Below the pieces are notes generated by a model that was not told the origin of the DNA, made no database searches, and worked only from the letters and a program-made list of their open reading frames with translations. A stretch of 64,000 nt of DNA from Xiphophorus maculatus (lineage: Eukaryota; Chordata; Actinopteri; Cyprinodontiformes; Poeciliidae). Numbering within the stretch: the stretch's first letter is position 1; each line of letters begins with the position of its first letter. The DNA lies in the NCBI RefSeq assembly GCF_002775205.1, contig NC_036455.1:472501-536500 (forward strand), read 5' to 3'. Both the position numbers and the translations under genes were made by a program. Shown in pieces: positions 46,096 to 60,808 of this stretch.

Positions 46096-47780
46096 CACCA
46101 CGTTCCAGTAATGATTTACTAACAGAGTTCAGTTTTTACACGGTCTGGAAATGTAATTCTTCAAGCACAAATAAGAAAAAGAAAAAAAAAATAGAAGTAT
46201 TTAGTAGTTTTCTAATCTTTATTTATTTAACAATAATATGCATTTCTGAGGAAAAAATAGCCTACTATTTAAATCTGCAACTTCTTGTTTGGTGACCACA
46301 ATTAGCTATTAGTAACTTTTAATTCAGATGCAATCCAAAATAAATTTGAATGCTAGAAGTTCAGTTGTTTTCATAAAATGAAACCTTTTTAAATTGGACA
46401 TGTTGTTCCAAAACGGTCGGCAGCTTCCAGGTTTGTGTTTCATAGTTTTTAGACCACACACAGATGACAACTCAACATGTCCAGACTTAATATGAAAAGT
46501 CCCAGAAGTTTGAGCCTTGAAAAGTTTAAACATTTCTAAACAGGAAAATCTGTAGGAAGCCTGCATGTCAGACATGGGGTTTTTATGTGGAGTCATATTT
46601 TTATTTCTCACAAATATTGTTTTTTAATAGAAACACAAATGCCCTATACTTGACATCCCTTCAAAGTAACCTGCCTCTCGTAAAAGAAACGCCAACCAGT
46701 GTAGAAGTTCATATTAACCTAATTGAGATGCTGTACCTTGTATGACCACATGAGGGCAACCAATCACAGAAGTGGCACCTACTTTTGATGGCTTTATTTT
46801 CCTGTTCCAGGCCAGACTGCCTGGAGCCGGAAGGCTGGCTGGTGCAGCATTAAGTCACACACTCACCACTGCTGGCTGTTTTATTAAAGAAAACATCTGA
46901 TGGAGACAATGTTCCTAATTAGCTTCTGACTGAGAAGAAGGAGCTCTGCATGAGAATTTTACTAAAATTTAGTCCATTTTAATTTTTCTTTTTTTTTTTT
47001 TTTACTTTCATCCTTCTGTTTCTTTTTAAATTATAATTTCAGAGTTTGTTTGTTTTTTTCTTCCATCTTTCAAGTGGCAGAATCTTAAATGATGGCCAAC
47101 AAACTGTGAATACAATTATAGTACAACGTAAAATAGATTTATAACTTTAACCCAAGTAAAGGAAAACTATTTTATTACTGTTAGAGTAAAATTTTTTACA
47201 AATTGATGTAGCAATGAATATAATACATTTTCTTATTCTTTAAATTACTCTTAATATGACCCAATCCCCACTGCAATACACAGATGGTACTTATACTATA
47301 TAGAGCATTTCTAGGCATAAAGAGCACTTTCACACACATTCATGCACAGATTGGTAAGCAATTTTGTTTTAAGTGCCTTGCTTAAGGGCATATCGACATG
47401 TGGCAGTGGAGGAAGCTGGAACTGAACTTATTACTTTGCAAGACAACTACACCACCTACTGATTCACAGTCAGTCCTAATTAATATGACAAGAAGTTTCT
47501 ATAAATTAAACTTAGATAGAAGCTTAAATTAGATTCGATTTATTTTTGCCATCCCCAACAAATTAAAAATCTAGGAAATCCAGGTCTGCATAAAAGATCA
47601 AATTCAACTCAGCAAACATTAAATCTCTACTGACTCCACATGCAAAAAAAAAAAAACGCCGCAACTGAGAAGTCATATTTTTTTAATGTGATGGTTTCTC
47701 CCTTGCTAATACCAGCCTGGCACATCTCGCAAAAAGAGAGAGGGGGGGGGGGGGGGGAAGGACACAGGTACAATTTTTAA
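46096..47780. other. Convergent tpd52-znf704 intergenic region
   Basis: AT-rich, no gene. The segment about 47300-47470 (GTGCCTTGCTTAAGGGCATA, then CGACATGTGGCAGTGGAGG and TTACTTTGCAAGACAACTAC) resembles a dispersed teleost repeat in which this reads 'CTTGCCCAAGGACA...GACATG...GAATCGAACC'; family unnamed. Confidence 0.5.
47741..47758 (+). repeat. Poly-G run
   Basis: GAGAG followed by about 15 G, then GGAAGG, just outside the probable znf704 3' end. Confidence 0.9.
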
Positions 47781-47800
47781 TAAACAGCTGCCAAAAAGTC

Positions 47801-47806
47801 TTTATT
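47801..47806 (-). promoter_or_regulatory. znf704: Candidate distal polyadenylation signal of znf704
   Basis: AATAAA on the minus strand (GACTGAATAAAGAC). Downstream on the minus strand lie T-rich and C-rich stretches. Choice among many AATAAA words is by position only. Confidence 0.3.
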
Positions 47807-48166
47807 CAGTCATAACGGTATGCTGCAGAATGAGTCTCTCTGCAGAAAGTCTAAACTGTAATAACACCAGGAAACGCGAAAAAGTAAAACACAGCTTACA
47901 ACAAGAGAGATGGCAGTTTCTACACACAGAGATCACAGGAATAAAAACATTACAGTTAACAGTCAGTCAGATTCTTCTCATGTAGAAAAGGAAAATCTTC
48001 ATATACTGATAGAATCCGTTTTATAATGTGGGAAAGAATATAAGGAAATGTCAGAGGTGCAGTGGAACATACATTTTGCGAAAGAGAAGGTATATATTGC
48101 AGATATTTCTGTATGTTGGTTTGATAAATATATCCGGACTGACTCAGTGTGTGACACTGACGGCTG

Positions 48167-48200
<34 letters not shown>

Positions 48201-49599
48201 AGAGACGTAGACCATTTAAAATGTGCAGAAAGCGAACATTCAGTTCAAACATGGCTTTGTGTGTGTGAGGTCCAAATCCCAAATGTACTATTTGGGATAC
48301 ATTTTGATGTTTTTTTTTAGTTTTATTTTTTTTTTTTGGAAACTAACTGCTGAGGTAAAAGTGAGGGTTGATGCCAAACTCATATCTGAACGTCAGCTTT
48401 GCAGAGGTGGCTCAGCATTAAGAGGTCAAAAGGCGGAAAATAGTTTTATCAGTTCTAACTCACCATTTTCTTATAAAGGTTATTCTTTTTTATATATATA
48501 TTATTATTCTAGATTAAGTCAAAATCTGAAAACACAATGAGAGCAGTGGTGCTGCCAGTCCTTCCTAGATGCTCTGTTCTCCATTTGACTTATTTAGGGT
48601 TTAAAACAGATTCATCAGCAGATGGATTACTATATTCCAAAGCAATAAGGTGCCGATGTAAACCTGTTGAATTGGAGACTAGCTTTATTTCTCATCTAAA
48701 GCTTTGAGAAACTAATCCAGATGTTTCCTCTAAACGTCCTTCATTCAAGACTAGTTTTAAAGATCCAAGAATTGTAGGAACAGATTGTCTTAACAGCCAC
48801 ACCAGACCTGGTAAAAATAAGGTTCTCTAAACTTTAATTTAATCAACATATTAACTTTGTAGAAATGACAAACTGCTGCACCTTAAAAAAAAAACAAAAC
48901 ACAGAACCATAAGTACCCAGCGCTGTCTGAAAATATCTATCCAATAATAAAGAACACACAATCATAACTGTTCAACTTTTCTACATTTTCTCACAACAAA
49001 CATCTACGGGATCAGTATTTTAGGTTGCAGAATAAGACAGAGACGTGCATAAAGGAAACATCTGGGAAGTGTGCTGTATTCCGCCCCTTTACTCTGACAA
49101 CCTTAAATAAAAATCTAGTGCAAGAAATTCCCTTCACAGGTTAAGACCAAGGGCCATCGCTGAGGGGAAGGGCAATCAGAATAACAATCTACTTTACTGA
49201 TCCCTGAAAGGAAATTGCTCATTTGTTGAGAAGCGACTCCATCCAAAAATGTCAAACATTAGCAATATAACCATAAGTAAAATAACTATACTAATAAAAC
49301 CTTACAGCCTCTTTTCAGGGTTCACCTCGCCTCTCAGCCAGAAATTGCATAAAGAATAACCTAATGTAAGCTTAATTATTATTTTTTTTTTTTTAGATAT
49401 TATTTAGTTAATCCACTGTTTTGAAAGAAAAACAAAAATCTTAGTTGAATTTAAAGCAATCTCATGTTGTTAAACTTTCTTTTGCCAACCTTGAACTTGT
49501 TGCACAGAATCCAGGAATCGGACAGCAGCGATTAAGGCCAGCTGACCTCACAGATTGAGCCCGCTATAATAAAACCCAAACTGAGCTCCCTGCTCGCTG

Positions 49600-50160
49600 A
49601 GGCCGGAAGTCCTCTCCATGCCTTCATGCTGCTGCTTAGAAGCAAATCTCATCAGTCCAGAGAAGCAACCAGAGCTCCTCCGCTCAGCTCTTATCTCGGT
49701 CCCCGGTTTGAGGGCGATGCTCTGCAGCTATCCACGTTTATGATGATTAGTCACACTGGCTGGTACGAAGCGCGCCAGCGGGAGGCTTATTGGGCTGATA
49801 ACGCGACAGCTTGCGCACTGAAATGTGCATTACGGCTGCGAAAAACGCAGAAAGATTGTTTTTTGGGGGCGGCGGGGGGGGCTGAGACGGCGGGCTTTTG
49901 TGCGCGACGAAAAACAAACAGGAGGAGGTGTGAATGTTGCATTGAGCAGATGGGTCGTACCTCGGGAGGCCACAGGAGCGACTCCCCGCGTCGCGGCAAG
50001 GCTCGCAGCTTTAAGCAGAGCTCCTCAACCCAGACATGAGCAGCTTCCATGTCACCCCAGGGTGAGACCCGAAGCCGCGGGGACATTTGTCAGGCGGCGA
50101 GGGAACAAACCGCTCTGACGGCAAGGCATCATGTCCAAGTGCGAGTGTTTGTCTGAGATG
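49600..50160. promoter_or_regulatory. Isolated CpG-rich block, no recognised gene
   Basis: Dense CG dinucleotides (GAAGCGCGCCAGCGGG, TGTGCGCGACG, CCCCGCGTCGCGGCAAGG, AAGCCGCGGGG) in an otherwise AT-rich region. Several open frames cross it on both strands, but none shows a known domain and they overlap one another, as expected from GC-richness alone. CCAGG|GTGAGA near 50058-50066 could be a splice donor on the plus strand. Could be an unannotated promoter, a lncRNA first exon or an enhancer. Confidence 0.5.
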
Positions 50161-52888
50161 GTGAAGCTCTGGAGCCCAGAGATCTTCATACGGTCCTTTT
50201 TGCATATTTATTCAGTTTTAGCTGTTTTTGTTGTTGTTGTTGTTGTTGTTGTTGTCAGACTTGCATGGTGCAGATCTTCAACCAATATCATAATATCCTT
50301 AATATCATAAATAACCTGACTAAATACGATAATCAAGTCTCCGATGATGATTTTCATATGAAGAGGAAAAAAAATAAACAAATTGAAAACAAATTTTTAC
50401 CTCACCTCAAATCATTCCTTGAGATTAAAAATCTTTTTTTTTAATTATTTTGTAAGTGGGTTGTGACAAAGACTACCAAAACAATTTTAGACCATTTTAA
50501 ACTTTGACAAAAACGGTCCATAAAAAAAAAAAGCAAAAATATCCAGTGATTGGAAATGAAATACCATGTTGATATCAGAGGGGAATGAGCAAATAAATTC
50601 AAAATTGTAGGAACTCAAATAACTCATCAGGACACACGACTGGAGACAACTTCTGTTTCCAAAACGTTCTTAACTACGCTCCCTTATTTTCATCTGTTGC
50701 ATTAGAAACAAAGGAGGGGTCTGCAGGCATTTTATAGCTTTTCTAGTTTCCACATCTCTTTTCGACGAAGTGTAAAAACAGATGCCACAGCTCCTAAGTG
50801 GACGTTTAATACGAAACATTGTCTTTTCCATGTGCCAGGGAAATTATGTCTAATTTATTTCTGATGTTTTTCAGTCACTCTTCCTAATCTTTATGAATGG
50901 TAAACAAATTGTTTGAGATTTTAATTTGCTTGCTTATGGTTTGGTTTAGAAGACATTTTAGCTTCTCCCTCAGAATACATTTATTCCACTCAACTATCAC
51001 CACTGCTTTCATTTGAACATTTCAGAAACACTTTTTAGAATTATTTCTTCTTCTTCTTTTTGTTTTTTTTTAATCCTCCGTTAACGAAACGAGATCCTGA
51101 GCTTCTCAGTATGCAATAATACCCGCTCCGCCGTTCTCTACTGACTTCCATCTCTGTGCAACGTCAGATACGTTTGAGTTTGACATTTTCCAACCCAGCT
51201 GGGTCACCGAATGCACTGAGCAGGACGGGAGGGAGATAGGCTGCATCTACAGTTAGGGTTGGTTGTACAGGTCAGATACACATAGAAAACATTTACATTT
51301 CGAGGCTTTCAAAGGATAAAAAAAAGAAAAAGTCAAATGAAATTGTGCCAAGCTCCCGGAGGGCGGAGAGCAGCCTCCGACTGACAAATTTGCTCAGGGA
51401 GGTTTTGTGAAATCCACACGTTTCTGCTTCCCATGATGGCCATGATGGCCTAACAAACTGGAGCAGGCCAGTACGGTTCTAACGTCACAGCTGTTTAAGT
51501 CAACCAGTTTGTATCTACACAGACAATGTAGCTTTTTTTATTTTAAACTTAAGCAAAGATGATGAAAGTTCGGATTCGTCAGCACATTTTTGTGGACGTT
51601 TTTACACCTTTTCATCCGAAATGTAACGGGGCGTCGATGAAAGGTGTCCTTTCAAAGTGCTTGGGTAAACTACAACAACAAAAAATAAAACCATTGTTTT
51701 TTGGGGGGGGGGGGGGGTTTCTCTTAACACCAATTATAAGCCCTGGGAGCAGCTGAAGTTGGGCTCAACGCCCACACTGAGGCGACACTGGCTGTTCTCA
51801 ACCCGTTCACGGTGCTACGGCACACATAAAAGACACTTATATAAAGTCACTACTTTACTTATTCGCATGCACATGCTGCATTAAAAATACTTAGACCAGA
51901 GTGGTACACCGTTTGAAGAGAAAAGTGTAAAAATCCAGTGCGACAGTCATCGAGTTCTTGAGGTCTATGTGATTTTAATTATATATATATATATATAAAA
52001 AGAAAACAGCCAGTGAGATGATCCTGTCGGAAGAGAGGGACGGTCGCCGCTCTCTGTTGCATATTCAGGTTGAACCCCAGGGAGCTGTGTCACTAATGCC
52101 TCTGAAGGAAAACAGCTAATTAATGCTGCATTCAAAGCCAATAATGGAATCAAGGCTGATGAGAGCGGGGTCGGGGGCGGGGGGGTTCTTTTTTCTTCCA
52201 TTAAAAGCCATTAATGTTCACCCACATTCAACACTGAAAGGGAGAGGAGTCCCGCTCAGGTTCCTGTGGAAGGCGGATCATTTCACCGACTGTTTTGGTG
52301 AAGGAAGCTTCCTTGATTTCCCAAACATTCCCGGTGTGCACCGCGACATTTCCTCGCACGGTGGTCTACAGAGCCCTTGCGTGAAAGGGAGAGAGAGGAG
52401 TCATGTTTGGGAAAACAAAGATGACGATCGCACAATAAACGACACGTGGAAAATTCATCGTCGTAGTAGTTGGAAAAAAAAACTACAAGTTTACAAGTTA
52501 CAGCAAAGAGTAGAAAAGTCACACCCCCAAATATCGTTCTGGAACCAAAAAGAAAGGGAGAGGCCAAAACGGGTCTCCCTCCGTACACAACGCACAAGAC
52601 GGATTTCTTTGCATCACAAATCTATTGACTCATAGATACAAAAAAATTTTTAAAAAAGCAGAACTCAGACTAGCCAGCACCAGAAACATTCCATCGTCGT
52701 CTTCGTCCGTGTGCTGCTGACTGAGCAGGCACACGTCCCACAGTTTCAACACGCAACGTGGTGAAACTCCACGCTTATCAAGGCACATTCAACACTCCTC
52801 CAAATATACTCAGACTGAAGATGATCCTGGAGCAGCGACACACACAAACACACACACACACTTCTGGTCATGTTGTTTCGAAAACCTT

Positions 52889-53542
52889 GAGCACTTTGCT
52901 AAAGTTTTGTCACATTACAACCACAAATGTAAAACCGATGTGTGTCACTAAGAAATTCATCTGATCTCTGAAGTCATAAAGTTATAGCTGACCTGGAGGA
53001 ATCCAATGAGCAATTTGCTATAAGCTACAGGGGACAAAAGTGAAACATGTAGAAGATGTTTTGGTCAGAAGAATGCCAAAATTAAACTTATTGGCCAAAA
53101 TGCAAAATGGGGTGGAAAGCTAGCTCTGCTCATCATCCTGACCGGCTCATTTTCTAGGTCAAGCAAAGTAGTTGCAGAATCATGCTGTGGGGATGCTGTC
53201 CTTCAGCAGGATCAGGGAATCTAGTCGAGTTAATAGGATGATGGAGGAAGGTAAATAATGAGGAATGTTGGAAGAAAGCCGGTAAAGAAACTTAAACCTT
53301 CAATGGAGGTTCACCATCAAGACAACAAAGTCACAGCTATTATTAAATGTTATAGATCAAAGCATATTTGTATAAAAAAAAATTAAAGTTAAAACCTCAT
53401 ATTATTTGCCCATCAAGCTTAACATTTGTGCACCACTTTGAGTTGATTTATCTCATTAAATTCCAATAGAACAGACTAAAGTTTGAGGTTGGAACGTGAC
53501 AAAAACTGAAAGGTTCAGGTGTGGATACTTTGCAAAGCTGCG
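52889..53542 (+). mobile_element. Tc1-like family A relic, plus orientation
   Basis: Starts GCACTTTGCTAAAGTTTTGT then CACATTACAACCACAAATGT (family A left end) and ends GGATACTTTGCAAAGCTGC. Inside: GGGTGGAAAGCTAGCTCTG, CTCATCATCCTGA, ATCATGCTGTGGGGATGCTG (GGGSIMLWGC region) and GGAGGTTCACCATCAAGACA. Short and internally deleted; non-functional. Confidence 0.8.
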
Positions 53543-56500
53543 TATAACAAGTGGCAGAAACGACTTTAGTCTCTGTGACTCATTTTCACATTCCTGAATA
53601 AACGAGAGAATGAAGAAAACCGAGTAAAAGTGAGAGAGAGACTCTCCTCTTTTCATCGACAGCAACACTTGCACAGGCAGCCAATAAAAAAACACAAACA
53701 CACAATGACCCATAAAGATGGCAGGCGGTAAACCTGACCACCACATGACTTCTAACTCCTGCAGAGCGCCACCTGTTGCCAGCCTGCAGAAAGCAGGAAG
53801 CTCTGTGTGCAGGGAGGCAGATAAAGATGCCTCGGACGTTTCCTTATCGCCCGCTGGGAGGGGAGGCGGCTGGTTAATCAGCACCCACAGAGCCGAGAGG
53901 AACTTCCTCAACAGAACAAAAGTCTCTTCGCCACACCAACCATGAACAACGCAAACAAAGTTTTGAGAGAGTACAGTTCTGGATACTGGTGCACACTGAT
54001 ACTGGTTAGATATACTGCACTACGGCTTATATTGTAGCTTACTGACCTATATACGGATGATAGAGGATATATTAAGTGTCAGTTTCTTGTCACGCACAAG
54101 TGTTGTCGTGTAGCTAAAGATCAGTTACATAAACCAGGACTCCATATAAAACTGTCAACAACATGAGCTGCAGTTAAAGCCATCGCTGCCCATAATTACA
54201 TTGGACACATGGCCAGAGTCCACCGTTAACTCAGAAGAGGCGAGTTTTACAACACCCATAAGCACAACAACGCAATCTTTGTTTTATTCTGCGCATAATT
54301 CACAGCTCAGCCCTTCATTAGGCAGCACAGAACAACCTGCAGCTCTTTGCAGAAAACAAAACAAAAAAATCTTAAGTATTCAGATTAATCTCGCTGGCCT
54401 TCTGATGGCACAGTTTCCTATCGTCCTTGCCAGAAACCCCCCCAACCTCCGTCCACAAGATTTGGAGGTTGAGAGATCGCTTTAATATAAATAAATCAGA
54501 TCAGATGCTGTTAGGCATCATTAGAAATATTTTTGGCCAGGTTTTCCTGAAACAAAGTGAATTATTCAGGAACTCCTACATGCTTCAACATGTTCATCTG
54601 ATGGTTTGGTAAAACGCCAACAGGACCTGCAATCATGGTCAGAAAAACCAATTTGTTGCAACAAAAGCGAAATAATTCAGACATTCCTGGATGAAAACAC
54701 TTATTTTATTCTCTCTGGAGCTTTTGACTGCTTCACATGGTCTTCATCAGACGTTTAAGTGCTCTGTTGAGGTTTAACCATGCTATTTGTAGCTTATACT
54801 CATAATAGCCCAGATCATTCTGAGAGCTCAAGGCTACAGAATGCATGCAACACCTGCATAGAGGCCTGCAGCAGCCAGTAATGTGATTTTGGCCATTTTA
54901 AATGCAACAAAGCCAATAATATTTTAACTTGCAGGTAACAAAGTTTTTTGAGGCAATAACAAAAGTATTTTGCCAAAAACATAACACATTTTTGGCTATT
55001 TGTTATATTGGTTTGTGTAAAATTTTAAAAATCCTTAGAAAATGTACTGCAGCTAATAATGCTAAAGTCTATCCAACAGTATAATTCAATGTCTCCAATA
55101 CGTTTGAAGAGTTTTTGCAGTTTTTTTTAACCATTGGTAAATCAAAAATAGCTGCAGTAAATATTACACTCATATTCATTTATAAAAACTATGCACAATG
55201 CAGCACTCTCTTTCCTTTACTGAAGATTGTATGAGCCAGTTTGAGGGATTGTACAAAACCTTTGTTTTTGTTAGCTTGGATATGGCAATTAACAATGTTA
55301 CATGTAGAAAAAACACATGTCAAATTTCTGTTACATGCATCTGGTAGTAAGCGGTTCTAAATTTCAGGAAGAGAATAATTCTTCCAGTTAAAATGGAGTC
55401 TTTCCTCTCCACTGTCGCCATGTGATTGCTCAGTATGGGGGATTGCTGCAAAGTTAACGACTCAGTGCAATCTGCTGGGATAACCGTGAAGAAACCTTTT
55501 ACTAAATGGTGTAATAAACTGAACTTAGCTGCACTGTACTATTAATATGACTCAGTTAGAATAAATACTTACATTTTAATCTGCTTATACTGTATGACCA
55601 CACTGAATTATTTTTGACAAATATTGACAAATTTGTGAACTAGTGTCAAATAAATAACTGACCTAGATTTGCTACATTTGCAAAGGAATTTTTAAATGCT
55701 GTGTGAATAATTAATAGCCAGCCAACAATGTAATGACTTTTCATAAGCTGGCAAAATATTATGTCATTGTCATAATCTAAAACATAGATCACAAGATTGT
55801 AACAACAAACTTATTACGTTGCTGGCTTTATTACATTAAAAATACAAAAATGATTACTCTACTCAGTTAAAGTCTTCCTTTTTTCAAATCAAAACACGCT
55901 AAGCAATACTCAGGTGCATTTATATATTTTTATCCTAGAGAATACTAAAAGTGTATTTTAGAGACGTCTCATGCCTGTACAGTCTTTAAGGCATCAGATT
56001 TTGATCCACCGATGAAGACATTGTGTCATAGATCAAAAGCTCAAGAAAATCAAATAAACAAGCCATTAATAAATATTAGTCTCCCTCCAAGTTAAGTGCT
56101 AAAATGTTTTACTTGTGCCTTAACGCACTTCAGCGTGCCAACATCTGATGGAAAATGATCCGACTACTTTGAACTCCTGTAATCTTCTACACGTGCAAAA
56201 CATTTTTATAACAAACGTGTCCTTTATTACAGTAGCATAATTTCATACTGCCAATATGTGAAGATATATGTAATCAGGAAGACAGCTCACATTAAGAACG
56301 TTTATCTTAAAATCACTGGCTCTGCAGACCGAGGTTGTCATGAGATGTTAACATTTGTCTGATGAACCAGATCTGAGTTTGTCTAATTATCTTGCTTAAA
56401 GACTCAGCCATGATGACACATTTTCAAATTTCCAACAGTGTCCACCAAGGTTTTAAACGACCATTTCGTGGTATTTAAAACTCTGAACAGTGAGCGTTGA

Positions 56501-59500
56501 GTATTTATCTCCATTTCTTGTCAAACCAAACTGGGATGATTTCTACTGGAAAAACGCAATCTTAGTCTCTATTGAGACCAAAGCACACCGTTCCAGTTCA
56601 AGTCCAATGATTTTAGTGCTCTGTGTCAATTATTATTATTATTTCCTCATCCAGTCTTGTTTATTGCCGCTCCAAACTACTCAATTGCTTTGACTGTAGA
56701 TATGGCCATGTTTAAACAAGCAGCTATTTATTTGGAGCTAATTAGTTTCCAGAGAGATTAGTCTGAAATGCATTTACCTCACTTAATAGGAATGTTCACT
56801 TATCTTTCCCATTTTGAAGAGCGGCTAAAAGAAATCAGCCTGGATCACATTACACATCTGAATTTGTCTCACTAAATAAGTATATTTAAATTAAAGGTGT
56901 TTTTTTTTTTTAAATTACATTTTTTCATTCTGAAATAATGCTACTGCAATAAAAGATGAATTTATCTTCAGGCCTTTTCCACATCTTCACTGCGATGTGT
57001 GGAGGGCGCCGTAGATTCAGGCTGCGGTCGTCACTGATTTGTGTCCGGACACATCGGCAGGCTTCAGTCAGGGTGTTTTTTATTTTCATGTTCTCTACAG
57101 CAATATAACAATGTGTACAAAAATGGAATCGATGCGATCAGAGGGAGAAACAGCACTGCGTGGATATTTATAGCACCTCTGTTTCTCCCCCCGCCGCGGC
57201 CACAGCACCAGAACCTCGACCTCAGCGGGCAGAGGCTCGAAAAGCACCGTCAGGCTGGAGCAATCTTTGTGCCGTTGTTGACGAACGACGCTCTCGGCAC
57301 TGTGAAGCAGGTCGGAAGATTCCAGGAACAAATCCTGGAGTTTCCAGAGGGAGCTGACAAATACATTAGCAAGAGCTCTTTTGAGTTTTATTTGGAACAA
57401 ACCAAAAATAAACAGTGTTACATTAGCTTAACTTTAGCCAAATCTTGTAAAAACTGAAACAGACTAGCGATAATGTCTTGTGAAATTAGCTGCCCGGAAA
57501 TGCCGCCGCTTTGTTTATATCCAGCTTTGCCAGCAACTCTGAGGACTGCAGGGACTCGTTCCTGGAACCTGGACTGCGGCTGATGCCAAGTGTTTCCAAA
57601 CTCGAGTGGAGAAGAACGGAAAAGCACCACAGTGGTGGAGAGAAAGCAGTGGGAAGTACACGAAACAATAATTACAAATTGAAACAAACAAAAATAAGGA
57701 AACATTTTCAACTCGGCTGCTAACTAAAACATCCATGAACTCAGATTGGACCCGAGCGAAACCGGTGACACTTCGAGAAAGGTGTGCAGCTCCATGCGAC
57801 TTCGCCTGGAGTTCCTTCAGTTTCCCACGCTTGGATGGAAACACAATTAGACTTCAATCATCTGTGGGTCTGGGATACGTTTAGCGGATTAGTGGGAACA
57901 TGAAGGAGCACCAAGTGGGTCACACTTGGAGACAACAGCACAACAAACTGAGATTGTAATGAGTTTCCTCCTACAGCCTCCTCAGAAGAACATGAAAATA
58001 AAATGAATAAACAGTTTCTATATATTTATATGCATATACATATGAAAAAATAGTGAAAGGAAAACAGCATAAGCTCTTTTTTTTTTCCAGCTTTGAATTT
58101 AAATGTTTCTCTTTTTCTGAAACTATATAGATTTGTCCTTTTTTTTTTTTTTAAACAATATGTTCACATTGTACAAGGGCGAATGAGCTTTGAAATAATC
58201 TAAATGTAACGACAGAAGAAGCACAATGATTCGACATTAAGGCTGAACAGCAAACTTTTCTCACAACCTGTCCTAAAAAAAAAAAAAAAAGGATTCAGAT
58301 GAACCGCTTGATCTATGAGTTTAAAAACAAAACGAGCATAGAGTGATACACAAGACCTCCATATATACAGAAACAACAACAAAAAGGACAAAAGTAAGAG
58401 CTACGCCTGCAGAAGTGGAAGTACAGAATGATAAAATGGCAAATGCGAGTTTATCAGCTGGTGTTGGTTCATAATAACTGGTGTAAAAATGGCTGACAGA
58501 AGTGCAAACCAAGATTAGAGCATGCGTTTAAAAAATAAAAAGACACGTAAAGCAGGGCAAACGCACAAGAGGAAAAGACGAGGTGCCTGCTCCTCCGACT
58601 CCGCGTCTCGTCTTCAACACGTTTGTTTGTGATTCACAACAATGTAATAAAGTTGACCTCGGACCCTACGTTGCCTCTGAGCCAAAATGGAACATGAAAT
58701 TCAAAGAACAGGTTTTCTTTTGGGAAAAGAACATTTCTTCAACTACAATCTGAAGCTTAGACTGTAAATCTGTTTGCATGATGGGAAGTGAGTGGATAAG
58801 TGCAGTGCATGGTAAACAACACCCAAGTGACCTAATAGGGTGCCGGTCATTCCACCAGTTTGCCATTTTATACTTTTTTCATTTGACTTTTGCAGGTATG
58901 AAAAAGAGCCATCTGCCATTGAGATGAACTGGGAAAACATAACGGCCAGAATCTGATGATTTGAGCCAGATCGGCCTTGACCAGCGACAAGTCGATTGGA
59001 AATGAAAAAAAATCCTCTCTCTTTCAGAGAACAGTAGCGCTACCATGGTCGCACTGACAACACTCTTCAGTGTGGAAGTTTCTATAGAGTGACAAAGTCT
59101 CGAAACGGTCTTTTTTTCAGGAGCAGTGAGATGTTTCAAATCGTCATGAAGACAAAAAAGGTTAACAATTAACCAATTGAACAATGTTCCAGGAAAGAAA
59201 ACAAGCAGGATTTGCTAAGTGATATGCCGAGGTAACAGCAATGATTTTAACAATATAAAGCGGGTTCCATTGTCCTTTGTAATCAAATTAAAGATATCTC
59301 TTAAAAGGTAAAAAGAAAAAAAAAAGTATTTGTTATGATTGTCACAATGTTTTATACGCAAAGTAACCACATTAAGTTTTGAGGTCTGGGTTGCTAGACA
59401 CTTCCAGCTTTCCCAACCTTAAGGTGACCTTTATGTCAATTTTTTTCCAACTTGAAACGTGGACATTTTAACTTCTGAGTAAAATTTGACTAAATAATTA

Positions 59501-60808
59501 AATTACATCATCATAACGGATAACAGCTTTTTCCCGTAGGACAAACTGTTTTAAAATCGTTTTTCTGTATGACGATTCTTGACATGTGAACTACAGCAGT
59601 AATCACTTTAAAAGATTTTCAAAAGATTTTGCAGCTACTGCTGTCTCTCTCACACACAGTGTGACGTCGCCTCTCATATTTATACAAACAAGTAATGATT
59701 AACAATTCACAGAAGAGGCAAGAATTGAAATATTTTGAATTCTTATACATTATTTAATTATAGTTCTCAGAATGAACTCAAAATCTTGCAACATAGGTAT
59801 CGACATGTAAAACTTGGCAGAGGCAAGTTGGTGCTTTTAATGTGATGTATAACAATCGCCTTTGGGGTTTAACTTAAATTACTGTATTCTGCTGAAAGGA
59901 AATGTAGCTGTGTGAACAGAATAAATATGAGAAGGAGTTATTTTATAGTTATTTTGGTTTGGTCACACTTCATAATCACATTTTCTAAGAGTTTAGTGGC
60001 CCAAATAAATAACAGAAGTGCAGCCAATAGAAGTAGAGTGCTATATTTCATAAGGCAAAGATAAATTACTTAATACGAGCATTGAGCATTTTTAAAAAAT
60101 TGATTATATGTCATTCATTAACATGCCTAACTGACAGAAATCATCTGATAAATGGTTGAACATTTTGTTTATGGGGATGAAATGCCAACATGTAGGTACA
60201 AAAATTCTGGTACAAACTAGCAAAGTGGTGAACTGACCCAGAGCTCTTACAACTTTTCCCTTCACTTCTACAAAACGGCGTATGCAACTATGTTGAGTTT
60301 TTTTTTGTTTGTTTTTTTGCTGTTACATCTCATTCATAGAAACCATTTTAATAAGAAACTGAGTTTACATAGTGGTATAAATCTCTTTTTTATATATAAT
60401 TAGTGCAATTCTTTTGGTTTTCAGCCCTCCTTGCTTTTGCTTACAGATAATAAAGATGCACCTTTGTAGCATTTGTAAACAAGGTTTCCCGTTTCAGCGG
60501 TTCCCTTTGGAAAACTGCAAAATGGACTGGAGGGAGAGGGTTACTTATCTCTGCATCTGGTGAAAACATGTTGCTCTTTTTATGGTGCGACTCCAAGAGC
60601 TGCCAGGGAGTTGTTTTTTAGAACGGGTTTTTGTTTAAAATCTTCAGTTTGATCCCATTAAAACGAGAGCAGAAGCAGCATGCTTAAAACAAGAAGTAAA
60701 CATGGCACAGCAACAAAAGCCCCCCCAAAAAACCCAACAAAAAAGATAAAAAAAAAAACAACCCATGAACAACATGACAGAGGAAAGAGGTTTTGGTACA
60801 AAGTTCAG

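Noticed and set aside
49626..50039. 137-residue open frame in the CpG-rich block
   Set aside because: No known domain, odd composition, and overlapping open frames on both strands; CpG-rich DNA has few stop codons by chance.
52123..52635. 170-residue plus-strand open frame
   Set aside because: Low-complexity Lys/Arg-rich translation with no recognisable domain, overlapped by an antisense frame.
57041..57457. Overlapping open frames of 138 and 101 residues near 57.1-57.4 kb
   Set aside because: They lie on opposite strands over the same bases, with no domain and no splice or start context; probably znf704 3' UTR or flank.
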